From positions 1-48,485 of the forward strand of contig CAZFBS010000019.1 of assembly GCA_964517265.1 (NCBI GenBank): a DNA stretch of 48,485 bases. The letters are read 5' to 3'. The DNA is from REEP01 sp964517265 (GTDB lineage Bacteria; Pseudomonadota; Alphaproteobacteria; Rhodospirillales; Defluviicoccaceae). The notes beneath the pieces were generated by a model. It did no database searches. It worked only from the letters and a program-made list of their open reading frames with translations, and was not told where the DNA came from. Shown here piece by piece: positions 31,407 through 40,221 of the stretch; positions within the stretch are counted from its first letter, which is position 1; each line of letters opens with the position of its first letter. Both the position numbers and the translations under genes were made by a program.

Positions 31407-33311
31407 CTACCGTGCGTCGGCGTAGCCGATGGACTCCAGGGCTTGCTTGATCTCGCCCAGGATCGCCGGATCGTCAATGGTCGCCGGCATGTTCCACGGC
31501 TGCTTGTCGGCGATCTTCTGCATGGTTCCGCGCAGGATCTTGCCCGAGCGGGTCTTCGGCAGGCGGTCGACCACCACCGCCTGCTTGAACGCCGCCACGG
31601 GACCGATCTGATCGCGGACCATCTGCACGATCTCCTTGACGATCTCGTCATGGGAACGGTCGATGTCCGACTTCAGAACGATGAAGCCGACCGGAAGCTG
31701 TCCCTTGAAGGAGTCGGCGACGCCGACAACCGCACACTCGGCGACGGCCGGATGGCGTGAGAGGACTTCCTCCATGCCGCCGGTGGACAGGCGATGGCCG
31801 GCGACGTTGATGACGTCATCGGTCCGCGCCATGATGTAGACGTAGCCATCGTCATCCATGTAGCCCGCATCCGCGGTCGAATAGTAACCGGGGAATTCGG
31901 CAAGGTAGGATGAGATGTACCGCTCATCATTGTTCCACAACGTCGGCAGCGCGCCCGGAGGCAGCGGCAGCTTGACGACGATGGCGCCGATCTGACCGCG
32001 GGGCGCCTCGTTGCCGGTCTCGTCCAGCACCCGGACATCCCATCCCGGCACCGACTTGGTCGGCGAGCCGGGCTTCACCGGCAGCGGCTCAAGACCCATA
32101 CAGTTGGCGGCGATCGCCCAGCCGGTCTCCGTCTGCCACCAGTGGTCGATGACCGGGCGGTCGAGCGCCTTCTCGGCCCATTCCAGCGTATCCGGATCGG
32201 TTCGCTCACCGGCCAGGAACAGGATCTTGAAGTTGGAGAGGTCGTATTGACCCATCAGCTTGGCCTGCGAGTCTTCTCGCTTGATCGCACGGAATGCGGT
32301 CGGGGCGGTGAACAGCGCCTTGACCTTGTGCTGGGAAATGACCCGCCAGAACGCACCCGCGTCCGGCGTACCGACCGGCTTGCCTTCGTAAACGATCGTC
32401 GTTGCCCCGTGGAACAGCGGCGCATACACGATGTACGAGTGTCCGACGACCCAACCCACGTCGGATGCGGCCCACCATACGTCACCGGGATCGATGTCAT
32501 AGATGTTCTTCATCGTCCATTTGAGCGCCACCAGATGACCGCCGTTGTCGCGCACCACCCCCTTGGGCTGGCCGGTGGTGCCTGACGTATAGAGAATGTA
32601 GAGCGGGTCGGTTGCCGCGACGGGAACGCAGTCGACCGCCTCGGCCGAGGCCATCGCCTCCTGCCAGTCGATGTCGTAACCCGGCTTCAACTCCGCCTGC
32701 TTCTGCGGGCGCTGCAGGATGATGCTTTTGGACGGCTTGAAGGTGGCCTGCTCGATCGCTCCGTCGAGCAACGGCTTGTAGTCGATGACGCGTGCACCTT
32801 CGATGCCGCACGAGGCCGAGACCATCACCTTCGGCTGGGCGTCGTTGATGCGAACGGCCAACTCGTTGGAGGCAAAGCCGCCGAAGACCACCGAATGGAC
32901 GGCGCCAATGCGGGCGCACGCCAACATCGCGATAAGTGCTTCGGGCACCATCGGCATATAGACGATGACCCGATCGCCCTTGCCGACCCCTTGCGCCGCC
33001 AGAACGCCGGCGAACTTCGACACCTCGTTCTGCAGTTCGCGATAGGTGTAGGTGCGGACGGTGTTGCCGGTCACCGGGCTGTCATAGATGACCGCGACCT
33101 GATCCCCCCTGCCACCCTCTACGTGGCGATCGACCGCATTGTAACAGGTATTGACCATCCCGCCGACGAACCAGCGGTAGAACGGCTTGTTGGAATCGTC
33201 GAGAACCTTGTCCCACTTCTTGTACCAGCTGATTTCCTCGGCTGCTTCTCCCCAGAATCCCTCCGGATCGTTGATCGATCTGGAGAAGGCTTGTTCATAG
33301 GCTCCGGTCAT
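31407..33311 (-). CDS. prpE: Propionyl-CoA synthetase (acetyl-CoA-synthetase family)
   Basis: AMP-forming ligase activating propionate, and possibly acetate or related short acids. The 634 residues from the ATG at 33311 (GGGAGGG 4 nt upstream) include the ACAS N-terminal segment, the P-loop-like YTSGTTGQPKG, the A5-type WWQTETG, the hinge RTDDVINVAGHRLSTG and the catalytic Lys in RSGKILRGT near residue 590 (the usual acetylation site). Earlier in-frame starts exist at 33323 and 33497 but have no SD or overlap the divergent gene. Divergent from the acyl-CoA ligase at 33487. Confidence 0.9.
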   Translation of the reverse strand: MTGAYEQAFSRSINDPEGFWGEAAEEISWYKKWDKVLDDSNKPFYRWFVGGMVNTCYNAVDRHVEGGRGDQVAVIYDSPVTGNTVRTYTYRELQNEVSKFAGVLAAQGVGKGDRVIVYMPMVPEALIAMLACARIGAVHSVVFGGFASNELAVRINDAQPKVMVSASCGIEGARVIDYKPLLDGAIEQATFKPSKSIILQRPQKQAELKPGYDIDWQEAMASAEAVDCVPVAATDPLYILYTSGTTGQPKGVVRDNGGHLVALKWTMKNIYDIDPGDVWWAASDVGWVVGHSYIVYAPLFHGATTIVYEGKPVGTPDAGAFWRVISQHKVKALFTAPTAFRAIKREDSQAKLMGQYDLSNFKILFLAGERTDPDTLEWAEKALDRPVIDHWWQTETGWAIAANCMGLEPLPVKPGSPTKSVPGWDVRVLDETGNEAPRGQIGAIVVKLPLPPGALPTLWNNDERYISSYLAEFPGYYSTADAGYMDDDGYVYIMARTDDVINVAGHRLSTGGMEEVLSRHPAVAECAVVGVADSFKGQLPVGFIVLKSDIDRSHDEIVKEIVQMVRDQIGPVAAFKQAVVVDRLPKTRSGKILRGTMQKIADKQPWNMPATIDDPAILGEIKQALESIGYADAR

Positions 33312-33362
33312 TGTCCCTCCCATCGGGCTTCCCTTTTGCTCGTATTCCTGCCGACACAGCAC

Positions 33363-33374
33363 CACGTCGACGTG
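33363..33374. promoter_or_regulatory. Palindrome in the divergent prpE / acyl-CoA ligase promoter region
   Basis: CACGTCGACGTG is a perfect 12-bp palindrome midway between the two divergent starts. It could be an operator for a dimeric regulator of both ligase genes. A 12-bp palindrome is expected by chance about a dozen times in a window this size, so only its position speaks for it. Confidence 0.25.
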
Positions 33375-33486
33375 ATGAGGCCGGGAGTGTGGTCTAAAAT
33401 GCGGTTTTTTGCAAAGCCGGAATATGGCAGAGTTTGCTCCCTTGAAAGGTCGGAAAGACCCAAGAACGCGGGAGGAAATCGAGCCG

Positions 33487-35133
33487 ATGACTGACACTGT
33501 CGCTGCAGGGAACCCGTTTGAGACCTATCTCGACCGCAACGACGCCAACTTCGCCCCGCTCACGCCCCTGGGGCTGATCCAGCGTGCGGCGGTGGTTTAT
33601 CCCGAGTATCCGTCGGTGGTGCATGGCGATCGCCGCTACACCTGGGCAGAGACCTATGCCCGCTGCCGCCGGCTCGCCAGTGCCCTGGTCGCGCGCGGCA
33701 TCGGCGTCGGCGATACGGTAGCAGTGGTGGCCGCCAATACGCCGGAGATCTACGAAGCCCACTTCGGCGTGCCGATGACGGGCGCGGTGCTGAACACCCT
33801 CAACACCCGCCTCGATGCCGCCAGCCTCGCCTTCTGCCTCAATCATGGCGAAGCGAAGGTTCTGATCACCGATCGCGAGTTCGCGCCGGTGATGAAGGCG
33901 GCGCTGGAGCAGGTGGAGAGAGAGCTTCTCGTCATCGACATCGACGATCCGATGGCGCTCTCCCGCGGCCCGGAACTCGGCGAGATGGATTACGAAGCGT
34001 TGCTCGCCGGCGGCGATCCCGAGTTCCAATGGTCGCCCCCCGACGACGAGTGGCGGGCGATCAGCCTGAACTACACGTCCGGGACCACCGGCAATCCCAA
34101 GGGAGTGGTTTATCATCACCGCGGCGCCTACCTGCTCGCGCTCGGCAACGTGCTCGCCTGGGGGATGAGCCAGCATCCGGTCTATCTGTGGACCCTGCCG
34201 ATGTTTCACTGCAACGGCTGGTGCTTTCCGTGGACGATGGCCGCGGTCGCCGGCACCAGCGTCTGCCTGCGGCAGGTCACCGCCAAAGGGATCTTCAACG
34301 CGATCGCCGAAGAGAAGGTCACCCATTTCTGCGGCGCTCCGATCGTGCTCAATCTCGTCATCAACGCCGGGGCGGCGGATCGGCGTTCCTTCGATCATAC
34401 CTGCCGGGTGATGACGGCGGCCGCACCCCCGCCGGCGTCGACCCTGGAGAGGATGGAGCGCGACGGCTTCAGGGTCACCCACGTGTACGGCCTGACGGAG
34501 ACCTATGGGCCGGCCGTGGTCTGCTCCTGGCACGACGAATGGAACGAGTTGCCGATGGAAGCGCAGGCGGCGCTGAAATCCCGGCAGGGCGTCCGCTATC
34601 CGGTTCTGGAAGATCTTACCGTGATGGACCCGGAGACGATGACGCCGGTTCCAGCGGACGGCGAGACCATCGGCGAGGTGATGTTCCGCGGCAATGTGGT
34701 GATGAAGGGATACGTCAAGAACCCGGCAGCAACCGCCGAGGCGTTTGCCGGAGGCTGGTTCCATTCCGGCGATCTCGGCGTCATTCATCCCGACGGGTAC
34801 ATCCAGCTCAAGGACCGCTCAAAAGACATCATCATTTCCGGCGGCGAGAACATCTCTTCGATCGAGGTCGAGGACGTTCTCTACCGGCACCCGGCGGTCC
34901 AGGCGGTGGCAGTGGTCGCCAAGCCGGACGAGAAATGGGGAGAGACGCCCTGCGCCTTCATCGAGGTGAAGGACGGGGCTTCGGTGGAGGCGGCAGAGAT
35001 CATCGAATTCTGCCGGAAGAACATCGCGCACTATAAATGTCCGCGAACCGTGGTGTTCACCGAACTTCCGAAGACATCCACCGGCAAGATCCAGAAATTC
35101 AAGCTGCGCGAGATGGCTTCAAAAGGATCTTGA
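33487..35133 (+). CDS. Acyl-CoA synthetase, DmdB/AlkK-like
   Basis: The 548-residue AMP-forming ligase closely resembles medium-chain and 3-methylmercaptopropionate CoA ligases. Visible are the N-terminal FAPLTPLGLIQRAAVVYP, YTSGTTGNPKG, the PMFHCNGWCFPW segment typical of this clade, VYGLTETYGP, GGWFHSGDLG, and KTSTGKIQK with the catalytic Lys. The ATG at 33487 has GGGAGGAA about 8 nt upstream. dmdC/dmdD homologues are not nearby, so DMSP degradation cannot be inferred; a medium-chain or branched fatty acid is as likely a substrate. Confidence 0.88.
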   Translation: MTDTVAAGNPFETYLDRNDANFAPLTPLGLIQRAAVVYPEYPSVVHGDRRYTWAETYARCRRLASALVARGIGVGDTVAVVAANTPEIYEAHFGVPMTGAVLNTLNTRLDAASLAFCLNHGEAKVLITDREFAPVMKAALEQVERELLVIDIDDPMALSRGPELGEMDYEALLAGGDPEFQWSPPDDEWRAISLNYTSGTTGNPKGVVYHHRGAYLLALGNVLAWGMSQHPVYLWTLPMFHCNGWCFPWTMAAVAGTSVCLRQVTAKGIFNAIAEEKVTHFCGAPIVLNLVINAGAADRRSFDHTCRVMTAAAPPPASTLERMERDGFRVTHVYGLTETYGPAVVCSWHDEWNELPMEAQAALKSRQGVRYPVLEDLTVMDPETMTPVPADGETIGEVMFRGNVVMKGYVKNPAATAEAFAGGWFHSGDLGVIHPDGYIQLKDRSKDIIISGGENISSIEVEDVLYRHPAVQAVAVVAKPDEKWGETPCAFIEVKDGASVEAAEIIEFCRKNIAHYKCPRTVVFTELPKTSTGKIQKFKLREMASKGS

Positions 35134-35175
35134 GGCCGGAGAAGGGAGAGGGGACTTGAGAAAAATTAGGAGCGG

Positions 35176-35213
35176 AGAAAAATAAGGCCCGGACGCCGGA
35201 TCGGCGTTCAGGC
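35176..35213 (-). terminator. Rho-independent terminator downstream of the DUF465 gene
   Basis: Read on the minus strand, a 12-bp stem with one A-C mismatch and one G-U pair (35202-35213 with 35187-35198) and a 3-nt loop is followed by CTTATTTTTCT. It lies 70 bp beyond the DUF465 stop. Confidence 0.7.
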
Positions 35214-35222
35214 TTCGATGGC

Positions 35223-35253
35223 CCCGCGACGCCCTCTCGCCAAGCGTCGCGGG
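35223..35253. terminator. Strong stem-loop between convergent genes
   Basis: A perfect 10-bp stem (35223-35232 with 35244-35253) and an 11-nt loop lie between the ends of the acyl-CoA ligase and DUF465 genes. No T-tract follows on either strand, so termination on its own is doubtful; it may protect the 3' ends or assist the neighbouring terminator. Confidence 0.4.
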
Positions 35254-35282
35254 TTCGCTGAGGCAAATCGTGGACGGGAGAC

Positions 35283-35471
35283 TTAAGCTGTCGCCGCGCT
35301 GCTCATTTTCGCCGACAACTGGGCGATTTCATCTTTGATCTGCAATTTTTCTTTCTTGAGCCTGTGGATTTCAAGGTCGTCGGGTCGAGGACGATTGCTT
35401 TCCTGCTGAATGGCTTCCTCAAGAGCATGGTGCTTCATTTTCAACGTCTCGATCCTCTCGTCCAGGCTCAT
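35283..35471 (-). CDS. DUF465 (YdcH-like) small protein
   Basis: The 62-residue helical hairpin protein starts MSLDERIETLKMKHHALEEAI and carries the conserved EIHRLKKEKLQIKDEI segment. Widespread in proteobacteria, with unknown function. It is a monocistronic gene with a full AGGAGG, a good promoter and its own terminator, which suggests high expression. Confidence 0.92.
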   Translation of the reverse strand: MSLDERIETLKMKHHALEEAIQQESNRPRPDDLEIHRLKKEKLQIKDEIAQLSAKMSSAATA

Positions 35472-35505
35472 GGCATGGTACCTCCTTGATGCACGAAAAC
35501 CCTGT

Positions 35506-35535
35506 ATGTTACCTCAGGTTACGCCAAGATGACAA
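35506..35535 (-). promoter_or_regulatory. Promoter of the DUF465 gene
   Basis: On the minus strand TTGTCA (35535-35530), an 18-bp spacer, then TAACAT (35511-35506), with the ATG about 35 nt further on behind AGGAGG. It is one of the better sigma70-type matches in the window. Confidence 0.55.
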
Positions 35536-35707
35536 TGAAAACGGGGGGCTCTGACAGGGACGGAACGTACCTCTTGTATCATCCCTGTACGCCTTTGGGG
35601 TTAAGACGAACGTTGGAACGACAATAAGGAGGCGACCGGCTGGCAACACGCAAGTCCGATGAGGCGGAGCCGACGAAGCATTCCAGAGGGACCCTTCGCG
35701 TGAGCCC

Positions 35708-36553
35708 TCAGGGCATTCCGATCACGCTGGCGGCGAATCCCGCGAGGTCGGCGGCGAAGCGCTTGGGCTCGGCGAGATGGGGGGAATGGTCGGCGCCTTC
35801 ATAGACGATCAGCCGCGCGTTCGGGATTGAGCGCTGCACGTACTCTCCTGTCTCGACCCCATAGAAGTTGCTTTCGGAGCCGTAGACCAGCAACGCCGGA
35901 ATGTCGATGCGGGGCAACACGGGGCGATAGTCGGCCGCGGTCAAGCTTTGCCAGATCTGGATCAGCGGCTCCGGATCGACGGACGCCATCGCCGCCCGTA
36001 ACCGCCAGAGCCCGTCCGAGGGCGTCTCGAACCGCTGCCGTGCCGCCTTGTTGCGGCCACAGGCAACGAGCCGGACCACCGCTTCGACGAAGTCCTGCCG
36101 CATCGCTTCGACGAAAGCCCTGTTCCGTTCCGGCGGCCAGTCGTAGTAGATGCCGAGATGCCAATCACCCTCGGTGACAAGCCGCGGCGACTGGTCGACC
36201 ACGCCGAGACCCCTTATGGGCCCGCAACCAAAGGCGGTGATGTACTCCCAGGCGATCAAAACGCCCATGGAGTGGCCGACCACGATGCTGCGCTCAATGC
36301 CGAAGTGATCAATCAGCTGGGCCAAATCGTTGGCCATGCGCCCGACCGTCAGGGGAGCGGTCCCAGCAACGGGACGAGCCGCGTGCCCTCGCGCGTCCCA
36401 GCGATAGATCGTGAACCGGGATTCGAGGTCTTTCGCCACCGGGTTCCAGACCCGATGGTTGGATGCCCATTCATGAAGCAGAATCAAGGGAGGACCCGAT
36501 CCGGAAACCGCGACGTGGATCGTCTGGCCGTCGTCGGTGACGAAGTGCTGCAT
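35708..36553 (-). CDS. Alpha/beta-hydrolase
   Basis: The 281-residue hydrolase has the oxyanion segment LILLHEWASNHRVW, the nucleophile elbow GHSMG (Ser95), and a C-terminal catalytic His256 in GADHSPH, with an Asp/Glu around YGSESNF. It could be an esterase, lactonase or haloperoxidase-like enzyme; the substrate is unknown. The ATG at 36553 is set by AGGAGG 6 nt upstream. The frame is open another 111 codons upstream but shadows asnB. It lies 32 bp after asnB on the same strand, so may belong to that operon. There is no signal peptide. Confidence 0.85.
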   Translation of the reverse strand: MQHFVTDDGQTIHVAVSGSGPPLILLHEWASNHRVWNPVAKDLESRFTIYRWDARGHAARPVAGTAPLTVGRMANDLAQLIDHFGIERSIVVGHSMGVLIAWEYITAFGCGPIRGLGVVDQSPRLVTEGDWHLGIYYDWPPERNRAFVEAMRQDFVEAVVRLVACGRNKAARQRFETPSDGLWRLRAAMASVDPEPLIQIWQSLTAADYRPVLPRIDIPALLVYGSESNFYGVETGEYVQRSIPNARLIVYEGADHSPHLAEPKRFAADLAGFAASVIGMP

Positions 36554-36585
36554 GCAAAACCTCCTCTTCAGCGAAATGATGGGCC

Positions 36586-38385
36586 TCAAGATGCAAGGGT
36601 GGCGAACACATCCGCTTCCGGCACACGGCCGGCCATGTGGCGGCGGTGCCAGAGTGCATAAAACAAGATGTTCCAGGCGGCGCGTCCGGCACGGGCATCG
36701 TCGCCGGCGGCGGCATCGAGAAGCTGTTCGACCGCGCCTGGCCGGCAGGCCGCGCGGACCGGGTCCTGCGCCGCCAGAAGAGGGGCAAGATCGCGGGCAC
36801 GGCCGGCGATCCAGGTGGCGACGGGCACGGTAAAGCCCCGCTTGCGGGCACGGGCGCGGGCGGCCGGCTGGTTCTGCTCCAGCCATTGCCGCAGAAGACG
36901 CTTGCCGAGACCGTGGCGGACCTTGAGCCGGTCCGGCAGGCCGAACGCGAATTCGGCAACCACCGGGTCCACGAACGGAACCCGCCCTTCGATCCCGTGC
37001 GCCATCAGGCAGCGGTCCAGCTTGACCAAAAGATCATTGGGCAGCCATTCCGCACTGTCGGTCGCCTGCGCCGCTTGCAGCCACGTCCGGCCCGCGCTGT
37101 TCTCCGCCCGTTCGGTGCGGCTCAACCCTGCCCGCCATCGCCCCTCATCCCTCAGCACATTCATGCCCGCGAGCGCCCCGTTCGCGCGCATTGGCCGGCC
37201 CCCCAGCAGCCGGGACCGCATCACCCTTCGGTAGCGGCCATAGCCGGCGAACATCTCGTCGCCGCCCTCTCCCGTCAGTACCACCTTGATCCCCGCTTCC
37301 CGCGCAGCGGCAGCGAGCTTGAACGACGGCAGCGCCGCATAGTCCGCCGCCGGATCGTCCATGCAGGCGGCGACATGAGGCAGAAGACGCCAGAAATCGT
37401 CTTCGCTGAAGGGGATTTGCACGTGTTCGGCGCCGACCGCCTTGGCCACGGCGCGGGCCTCCGCCCCCTCGTCATGAACGCCGGTGCCGGCAAAGCCGGC
37501 GGTGAACGCGACAACCGGGCGCTCATTGAGCCGGCCCATTACGGTGAGGACCACCGCCGAATCGATCCCGCCGGAGAGAAACATCCCGTAGGGAACGTCG
37601 GACCGCTGATGCAGGGTAATGCTGTCGGTGAGCACCGCATCGAGGGCGGCCAACGCCTCCTCCTCGCCGATCGACCGAGGCGGCCCCGGAGGCAGCGCCG
37701 GGCGAACGACGCTGCGAGCGATGCGGCCGCGCTCGACCACCACCGTTTCCCCCGGCAGCACCCGCTGAACACCGGCGAACGCGGTGGCCCGGCCAGTGGT
37801 GAATTGCAGCTGCAGCAGCTCGTCGCGGGCGATGGGATAAAGTTCGGCGGGAACAATCCCGGCCGCGATCAGCGCCTGCGGCTCGGAGGCAAACGCGAAC
37901 AAGGCCGCCGTCTCGACGTAGTAAAGCGGCTTGATGCCGAACGGATCGCGCGCCAGCACCAGCCGGCCGTCCTCGCCCGGCGCGCGCCCAGGCTCGTGGA
38001 TCGCGATGGCAAACATCCCGCGAAGGTGATCGGCGAATGTTTCGCCGTGGCGGAGATAGAGATGCAGGGGCGGCTCGCAGTCGGAGCCAGTGGCGAATCG
38101 TTCCGGCCCCAGCCGCGCGCGCAGATCCAGATCGTTGTAGATCTCCCCGTTGGCGATCAGGGCGAGCGGGCGCCCGGCCTCATCGGGGCGGGGAGCGAAC
38201 AGCGGCTGGTCCCCCGTTAGGAGATCGATGATCGCAAGCCGGGTGTGGACCAAGCCGACGTCATCGCAGGTGTAGCCTCCTTCGCCGTCCGGGCCACGGT
38301 GGGCCAGCGCGCGGCCGAGGCTGCGGAGAAGCGCCGGCGGCGGCGGGCCTCCATCCTTCATCATTACGCCGGCGATCCCGCACAT
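36586..38385 (-). CDS. asnB: Glutamine-hydrolysing asparagine synthase-type amidotransferase
   Basis: The 599 residues begin MCGIAG with the N-terminal nucleophile Cys2 of class II glutaminases. The substrate loop includes RLAIIDL and NGEIYN, and the synthetase domain starts with the PPi loop SGGIDS (271-276) and has LTGEGGDEMFAGYGRY. Family members make asparagine or amidate sugar and peptide substrates in glycan clusters. The start overlaps the glycosyltransferase stop by one base (TGATG), so it is translationally coupled to surface-sugar genes. This context leaves open an amidated-sugar role rather than free asparagine. Confidence 0.9.
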   Translation of the reverse strand: MCGIAGVMMKDGGPPPPALLRSLGRALAHRGPDGEGGYTCDDVGLVHTRLAIIDLLTGDQPLFAPRPDEAGRPLALIANGEIYNDLDLRARLGPERFATGSDCEPPLHLYLRHGETFADHLRGMFAIAIHEPGRAPGEDGRLVLARDPFGIKPLYYVETAALFAFASEPQALIAAGIVPAELYPIARDELLQLQFTTGRATAFAGVQRVLPGETVVVERGRIARSVVRPALPPGPPRSIGEEEALAALDAVLTDSITLHQRSDVPYGMFLSGGIDSAVVLTVMGRLNERPVVAFTAGFAGTGVHDEGAEARAVAKAVGAEHVQIPFSEDDFWRLLPHVAACMDDPAADYAALPSFKLAAAAREAGIKVVLTGEGGDEMFAGYGRYRRVMRSRLLGGRPMRANGALAGMNVLRDEGRWRAGLSRTERAENSAGRTWLQAAQATDSAEWLPNDLLVKLDRCLMAHGIEGRVPFVDPVVAEFAFGLPDRLKVRHGLGKRLLRQWLEQNQPAARARARKRGFTVPVATWIAGRARDLAPLLAAQDPVRAACRPGAVEQLLDAAAGDDARAGRAAWNILFYALWHRRHMAGRVPEADVFATLAS

Positions 38386-39413
38386 CAGGGATGCCGTCCG
38401 AGGCCATCGAACAGGTCGACGAACTGCCTGACCACTCTGGCTTCGCTGAATTCGGCCCGGTAGGCGGCGTGACCCGCCTCGCCCAACGCGGCCGCGAGAT
38501 CGGGCGCCGACAACACCTCGCGGATGGCGTCGGCCAGCGCGCCGGCATCCTCCCGCGCGACCAGCAGACCGTTGTCGCGGTGGCGGATCAGGCCGCGCGG
38601 GCCCTCGCTGTCGCAAGCCACCACCGGCACGCCTTGTGCCCACGCTTCCAGCACCACATTGCCCAAAGGCTCGTGCCGGGACGGACAGACCAACACATCG
38701 GCCGCACGCAGCAGAGCGGTTCCATCGTCGCGCCAGCCGAGGAAATGGACCCGGGCAGTCAGTCCCAGCCGTTGCGCCTGCTGCGTTAAGCGCGCGCGCT
38801 CGGCCCCCTCCCCGGCCAGCCACAGCACGGCCTCAGGGACCCGGGCCAACGCCTCGAGAAGAACGTCAAACGCCTTGTTCGGATGCAGCCGGCCCATTGC
38901 CAGCACAACCCGGGCTGCATCGGGGGTGGCCAGCGCATGCCGAGGAATCGGTCGGGCGGGCTCTTCCGTCGCAAAATTGGGAACATAGTGAACCCGCTCA
39001 GGACCCACGCCCTTTGTTACCAGATACCGCGCAATATCGGGGGTGTTGGCGATCAGGTGATCGCACCGGCGATAGTACTTCAGGTTGTAGTATCCGCCGA
39101 GCCTGCCGATGTGGATGAATTGGCCGCGCGGACAGCTCGCCGTTGCCCGGTTCATCCAGGACATCACGATTGTCGGCTGAAAGCGGTTGATCTCCCGTTT
39201 CAGCCGCAGGCGCGTCATGACATCAAGGAGGCCGCCGAACGGCATCTGCACCGTCTCGACACCCGCCGCACGCAGCACGGCGGCGCGGTGCGGGTGAGTG
39301 CGAATGACCGCCCGCTGCTCGACACCGGCCCGGCTCAGCGCCGGCAGCAGCCGACAAAAGAACGCTTCCGCACCGCCATGCGCGGCTCCCGCCATCACCT
39401 GCAGCACGCGCAC
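38385..39413 (-). CDS. Glycosyltransferase family 4 protein
   Basis: The 342-residue GT-B fold retaining transferase has the N-terminal glycine-rich turn AGAAHGGAEAFF and the C-terminal nucleotide-sugar site with the E-x7-E pattern in PSRHEPLGNVVLEAWAQG, then LVAREDAGALADAI. It likely adds a sugar to LPS core or another surface glycan at the cytoplasmic face of the membrane. The start is a GTG at 39413, 49 bp after the GT2 stop. Confidence 0.88.
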   Translation of the reverse strand: MRVLQVMAGAAHGGAEAFFCRLLPALSRAGVEQRAVIRTHPHRAAVLRAAGVETVQMPFGGLLDVMTRLRLKREINRFQPTIVMSWMNRATASCPRGQFIHIGRLGGYYNLKYYRRCDHLIANTPDIARYLVTKGVGPERVHYVPNFATEEPARPIPRHALATPDAARVVLAMGRLHPNKAFDVLLEALARVPEAVLWLAGEGAERARLTQQAQRLGLTARVHFLGWRDDGTALLRAADVLVCPSRHEPLGNVVLEAWAQGVPVVACDSEGPRGLIRHRDNGLLVAREDAGALADAIREVLSAPDLAAALGEAGHAAYRAEFSEARVVRQFVDLFDGLGRHP

Positions 39414-39462
39414 GGGCAGCTTCGCGACAGAGCGCTGACAGGAATGAGATGTGGAAATGCGG

Positions 39463-40221
39463 TCATTCCCGCTCCAACGTGGCCTTCAGGTAAGAGAGCA
39501 GAGGGTAGAGCCCGGCAAACAACGCGATCAACAGGCCCCACTTGCCCTCCCGATATCCTCGGCGCCCGACATAGCATTTGAAAAAGCGGGAGACTAGCCG
39601 CCGCAGATTGGCGGCGAGGGAGCCTGGATGCCCGCTCTCGCGCAGATCGCGGGCGCGGGCCGTGGTGTAGCGGTCGAGACGCTGGACCATCTCCGAGATG
39701 TTCCTATCGACATAGTGCTGAAGCGGATGCTGAAGCCGTGACCCCTTCCGGCCGTGCCAGACGAGCGAGGGATGAACCCGCTGGGCGCCCCAGACCTTGG
39801 CGCCCTTGCGAAACAGGCGGGGCACCGCCGTCGTGCCGAACGAGCCGCCCCAACCCCAGCGCACCAGACGCGTGCCGATGTAATTATCGACCGGAATCTC
39901 ATGCCAATCGAATGAGGATGTCTCGACGACATGGCGGATCTCCTGCCCTAGCGCCTCGGAGACCCTCTCGTCCGCGTCGACCTCGAAGATCCATTGACCC
40001 CGGCAGGCCTCGATGCCGGCGTTGCGGCGCGGACCCTCGCGCTCCCATTCGCCCTCGAGAAGGCGATCGGCGTGGCGCGCGGCGATTGCTTTCGATCCGT
40101 CGGTGCAACGGTCCAGCACGACGACCCGCTCCTCGGCAAAGCCGAGCGCGCGCAGGCACGCCTCCAGTTGATCCTCTTCATTGTGCGCAACGACAAGAAC
40201 CGAAAGGGCGATGCCGCTCAT
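39463..40221 (-). CDS. Glycosyltransferase family 2, WaaE/KdtX-like
   Basis: The 252-residue GT-A transferase has SVLVVAHNEED at the N-terminus, the metal-binding DADE in FEVDADERV, and a C-terminal hydrophobic segment near KWGLLIALFAGLYPLLSYLKA that can sit in the membrane. It resembles LPS inner-core beta-1,4-glucosyltransferases. The ATG at 40221 has GGAGG 4 nt upstream and overlaps the GT9 stop (ATGA). An upstream open stretch of 54 codons is a shadow of the GT9 gene. Confidence 0.87.
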   Translation of the reverse strand: MSGIALSVLVVAHNEEDQLEACLRALGFAEERVVVLDRCTDGSKAIAARHADRLLEGEWEREGPRRNAGIEACRGQWIFEVDADERVSEALGQEIRHVVETSSFDWHEIPVDNYIGTRLVRWGWGGSFGTTAVPRLFRKGAKVWGAQRVHPSLVWHGRKGSRLQHPLQHYVDRNISEMVQRLDRYTTARARDLRESGHPGSLAANLRRLVSRFFKCYVGRRGYREGKWGLLIALFAGLYPLLSYLKATLERE

